In this document: positions 61,554-64,000 of the stretch, one piece after another
Numbering within the stretch: position 1 is the first letter of the stretch
How the letters are laid out: every line of letters starts with the position of its first letter
NCBI RefSeq assembly: GCF_003033925.1
Contig: NZ_CP028365.1
Span: forward strand, 496,001 to 560,000
Length of the DNA stretch: 64,000 nt
Origin: Tannerella serpentiformis
Lineage (GTDB): Bacteria; Bacteroidota; Bacteroidia; Bacteroidales; Tannerellaceae
Direction: 5' to 3'
The notes under the pieces: generated by a model
What the model saw: the letters and a program-made list of their open reading frames with translations, nothing else
Told to the model about the DNA's origin: nothing
The model's database searches: none
Made by a program: the position numbers and the translations under genes

Positions 61554-62663
61554 TTATCGGAAGGCACGCTTCGGCTTCATTCCCTCAGACATCTTGAAAA
61601 GGGTGCCTGTCGGGCAGACAAATCGGCAGTAGGGACGAGGAATGAAGGCCGAAAGGAGGGTCACTATGGCGGTGAGGATGATTAGGACCACGGGCGCGGT
61701 GCGGACAAGGAAGGCGGGGAAGAGTTCCCAGTCGATCCAGTCGGCCAGTACGCCGGTCCAGAGGCAAATCATCAGCGCCACCCAAAGCCCTTTGCGAAAA
61801 CGCTCCAATAGGCGGACGGTACGGCTGCTGAGGTGCCACTTGCGTCGGTTGACGCGCCCGGCCAACTGTTGCAGCGATCCGAGGGGGCAGATGTGGGTGC
61901 AGTAGTACTGCGGATGACCGAAAAGGGGGTAGATGAAGGCGGTGACGAGCATCACGATCGGAACGATCGACAGGAGCAGCTGGGCACCGTTGGTGAGGTA
62001 TCCCAAAAAGAGCGTGTAGGAGAGAAAGGAGCCGCTCCAGAAGCCGAGCACAGCCACGTTAAGCACCTGCTGCACGGTCTGATACGTGCGATTGTACACG
62101 AAAAGGGGCAGGATGGCGGCCAGGAGTACGACCAAGAGCGCGGCGATCGACCCGGGCGAGAGGTCGAGCGTGTCCCAGAGCGAGGGTGCGGCGGGATGGT
62201 CTGTCGCATAGGCAGCGGCGCGGCGAACGTTTCCGATCAGTGCGCGCGAGGTGAACGTGGCGCCGGAAACGACATCCACCTCCATCGTGGCCGCCTCTTC
62301 CGCAGTGTGCCCGACCCAGCGCGCGGGCAGCTCATCGGTCACCGCCTCGAGGAACGAGGGCGTCTCGCTGTTCGGTAGCACCTCGAGGCGCTCAATGCGC
62401 CCGTCACGCAGATGGAGTTCGATCGGCACCGGGCCGGCGTAGCCGACAAGGTCGGCCCCCAGCGCGGTGGTGTTGATCACTGTCGTGCCGTCGGACGAGG
62501 TGCGTATCGTGGGCACGGTGTCCTTCGGTGCCTCCGTCGAGGTGGATTTTTTGGCCGTAAAATCGTGCCCGAAAAGTTTGCCACCGCGCAACAGGGCGAT
62601 GGACATCATCATCAAAAAGCAGGTCACCAAACAAAGGAGCTGCATCCATTTTCTTCTATTCAT
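61554..62663 (-). CDS. FMN-binding domain / 4Fe-4S membrane protein (NosR/RnfG-like, flavinylated)
   Basis: From the ATG at 62663 (MNRRKWMQLL) the protein has 369 residues: one N-terminal membrane segment, and a periplasmic FMN-binding domain with the covalent flavinylation motif VVSGATFTS (Thr or Ser linked to FMN by ApbE in this family). Several membrane helices follow. Cysteine motifs CTHICPLG and CRFVCPTG resemble 4Fe-4S loops, although each shows fewer cysteines than a full ferredoxin. Likely role: moving electrons across the inner membrane. A longer frame to 63002 has no family support and contains the promoter at 62825. Confidence 0.88.
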   Translation of the reverse strand: MNRRKWMQLLCLVTCFLMMMSIALLRGGKLFGHDFTAKKSTSTEAPKDTVPTIRTSSDGTTVINTTALGADLVGYAGPVPIELHLRDGRIERLEVLPNSETPSFLEAVTDELPARWVGHTAEEAATMEVDVVSGATFTSRALIGNVRRAAAYATDHPAAPSLWDTLDLSPGSIAALLVVLLAAILPLFVYNRTYQTVQQVLNVAVLGFWSGSFLSYTLFLGYLTNGAQLLLSIVPIVMLVTAFIYPLFGHPQYYCTHICPLGSLQQLAGRVNRRKWHLSSRTVRLLERFRKGLWVALMICLWTGVLADWIDWELFPAFLVRTAPVVLIILTAIVTLLSAFIPRPYCRFVCPTGTLFKMSEGMKPKRAFR

Positions 62664-62824
62664 TGGGTCTAAAATTCGATAGGGAAAGCGATCGATCTGC
62701 CCGCCATCCTCTCGGAAAGGGCAAAAAAAGAAGGTAGGGCATCCGGGGTTTTGGAGATTCATTGCGTAAATGAAAAAAAGATATGGTCCCGGACGCCCCC
62801 ACCTAAAGATATGGATTTCGGGGA

Positions 62825-62832
62825 CAAAGATA
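62825..62832 (-). promoter_or_regulatory. -7 element (TATCTTTG) for the FMN-binding gene
   Basis: A perfect minus-strand match about 160 bp upstream of the chosen start. It lies inside the longer open frame and so supports the shorter protein. Confidence 0.5.
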
Positions 62833-63069
62833 AAGCGCTGGCGCCAATTTTTCGGCAGCGATAACTGACGAAGTTCCTCCCCTGCCACGCTGCACACCAA
62901 GTAAATATGTCGACTGCCCAACCTGCCCCGCGGAGCATCTCCCCCACTCGATCGATTGCCCCAAGCATTACTTTTTTCAGCCCTACATTTTTCGGAAAGC
63001 ATCTCCCGCCACGCCGCAGATCCTGAAAATAGGCCGCCCCCGACGCCGTGGCGTTTTGGACGGAGATTC
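62833..63069. other. Spacer between divergent promoters
   Basis: No gene or repeat array seen. A TTTTGG tract at 63054 may belong to the prfB promoter. Confidence 0.35.
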
Positions 63070-63077
63070 TACATTTG
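63070..63077 (+). promoter_or_regulatory. -7 element (TACATTTG) for prfB
   Basis: A perfect match about 57 bp before the prfB start codon. Confidence 0.65.
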
Positions 63078-63133
63078 CGACCGCTTCGAACGAGGCTTTT
63101 TATTCACAGAATGAACGAACAAGATTTACGAAC

Positions 63134-64000
63134 ATGATTACGATAGACCAACTGAAGGATATGTTGGAACGCGAGCAGGCGTTGAGGAGGTTTCTTTGAC
63201 GTCGATGCGAAAACCGTTCAATTAGAGGAAGAAGAGCTGCGCACGCGCGACCCGGCCTTCTGGGAAGACGCCCAACGGGCGGAGGCGCAGATGAAAGTGG
63301 TCAAGGATCTGAAGAAATGGATTGAGCTATACCGCGCTGTCCACGATGCGACGGAGGAGCTGAGCCTGGCTTTCGAATACGTCAAGGAGGGCGTGACGAC
63401 CGAGGACGAGGTCGACGCCGCCTATGCGCGCACGAAGGAACTGGTGGAGAACCTCGAATTTCGCAACATGTTGCGCGGCGAGGCCGACGCGATGAACTGC
63501 GTGCTCAAGATTAACTCCGGCGCCGGTGGTACCGAAAGCCAAGACTGGGCTTCGATGCTTATGCGCATGTATATGCGTTGGGGCGAGGCCAATGGATACA
63601 AGGTGACCATCAGCAACCTACAAGAAGGCGACGAGGCAGGCATAAAAACCGTCACGATGAATATCGAAGGTGACTATGCTTACGGCTATCTCAAAGGGGA
63701 GAATGGCGTCCATCGCCTCGTGCGCGTCTCGCCATACAATGCGCAAGGAAAACGCATGACGTCGTTCGCCTCCGTCTTTGTCACACCGCTCGTCGACGAC
63801 ACGATCGAGGTCAACGTGGAGCAGGCGCGCATTTCTTGGGACACTTTCCGCTCCGGCGGCGCGGGAGGTCAGAACGTCAACAAGGTAGAGTCTGGTGTCC
63901 GTCTGCGCTATCAGTACAAAGACCCGTACACGGGTGCCGAGGAGGAGATCCTCATCGAAAACACCGAGACGCGCGATCAGCCGAAGAACCGCGAGAACGC
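63134..64000 (+). CDS. prfB: Peptide chain release factor 2 with programmed +1 frameshift (3' end cut by window)
   Basis: The first frame runs from ATG 63134 through 21 codons to an in-frame TGA at 63197-63199. The site reads AGGAGG TTT CTT TGA C, the classical RF2 frameshift signal with a Shine-Dalgarno-like AGGAGG three bases before the CTT slip codon. After skipping one T the second frame gives DVDAKTVQLEEEELRTRD and continues as RF2 to the window end, including the peptidyl-tRNA hydrolysis motif GGAGGQNVNKVES. RF2 reads UGA and UAA; low RF2 favours the shift, which gives autoregulation. It is read as two frames, not as a pseudogene. Confidence 0.96.
63185..63200 (+). promoter_or_regulatory. 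prfB programmed +1 frameshift site
   Basis: AGGAGG (63185-63190), three bases, CTT (63194-63196), TGA (63197-63199), C. Spacing equals that of the enteric prfB site. Confidence 0.93.

Noticed and set aside
62664-63002. Extended start of the FMN-binding protein
   Set aside because: The added 113 residues have no signal or domain and contain the putative -7 element; MNRRKWMQLL gives a normal membrane anchor.
63134-63199. prfB as a pseudogene because of the early stop
   Set aside because: The stop lies in a textbook RF2 frameshift site and the second frame is intact to the window end.

Overview
The window looks like a chromosomal segment of a GC-rich member of the Bacteroidales, most likely Tannerella or a close relative (inference). 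The evidence is gene content (gldD/gldE of the gliding and type IX secretion lineage, a two-domain sialate O-acetylesterase like Tannerella NanS, outer-membrane barrels with CarboxypepD_reg N-termini, a fused FeoAB, DUF6261 proteins) and a promoter motif TAnnTTTG, the -7 element of the Bacteroidetes housekeeping sigma factor, in front of many genes. No tRNA, rRNA, transposase, integrase or CRISPR array was seen.

Layout. 1-3.6 kb: end of an iron/B12-type ABC ATPase gene, then feoAB. 4-8.5 kb: an outer-membrane barrel receptor divergent from nnr. 8.6-13 kb: a leftward group (trmB, mrp, a THUMP-like methyltransferase) plus a DUF6261 gene. 14.7-19 kb: a leftward SGNH-SGNH-MBOAT acyl-transfer operon. 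19.5-25.1 kb: a very large alpha-2-macroglobulin lipoprotein. 27.6-30.5 kb: uvrA. 31-35.7 kb: leftward mutY, ssb, gldE, DUF4180, gldD, phosphopantetheinyl transferase. 35.8-37.8 kb: a small protein with a charged tail and an orphan TIR-like protein. 38-43 kb: rightward DUF2141 protein, second barrel receptor, membrane protein with winged-helix regulator, and Acg-type nitroreductase. 43-46 kb: leftward sialate esterase, RHH protein, tadA. 46.6-50.6 kb: second DUF6261 gene, alpha/beta hydrolase, small membrane protein. 50.7-54 kb: thrS-infC-rpmI-rplT. 54-61 kb: lpxH, a DUF59 protein, radC, efp, truA, cbiA. 61.5-64 kb: a flavinylated FMN/4Fe-4S membrane protein and, rightward, prfB with its programmed frameshift, cut by the window end.

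The most unusual aspect is the DNA between the genes. Nine long intergenic stretches, about an eighth of the window, are built of repeats. Their sequences differ from stretch to stretch, but they share one spacing: 42 bp, or 21, 40-41, 84, about 124-126, 168, 252, 294 or 1008 bp. In several, each unit carries its own short palindrome. At 25.2-27.4 kb the register holds net over 44 units (1848 bp), although two unrelated palindrome families and long hairpin elements are interspersed. At 12 kb the same kind of 42-bp unit lies inside a coding sequence and makes 14-residue protein repeats. Forty-two bp is close to four helical turns. This 42-bp lattice is the best candidate here for an undescribed system; its function and mechanism are unknown.
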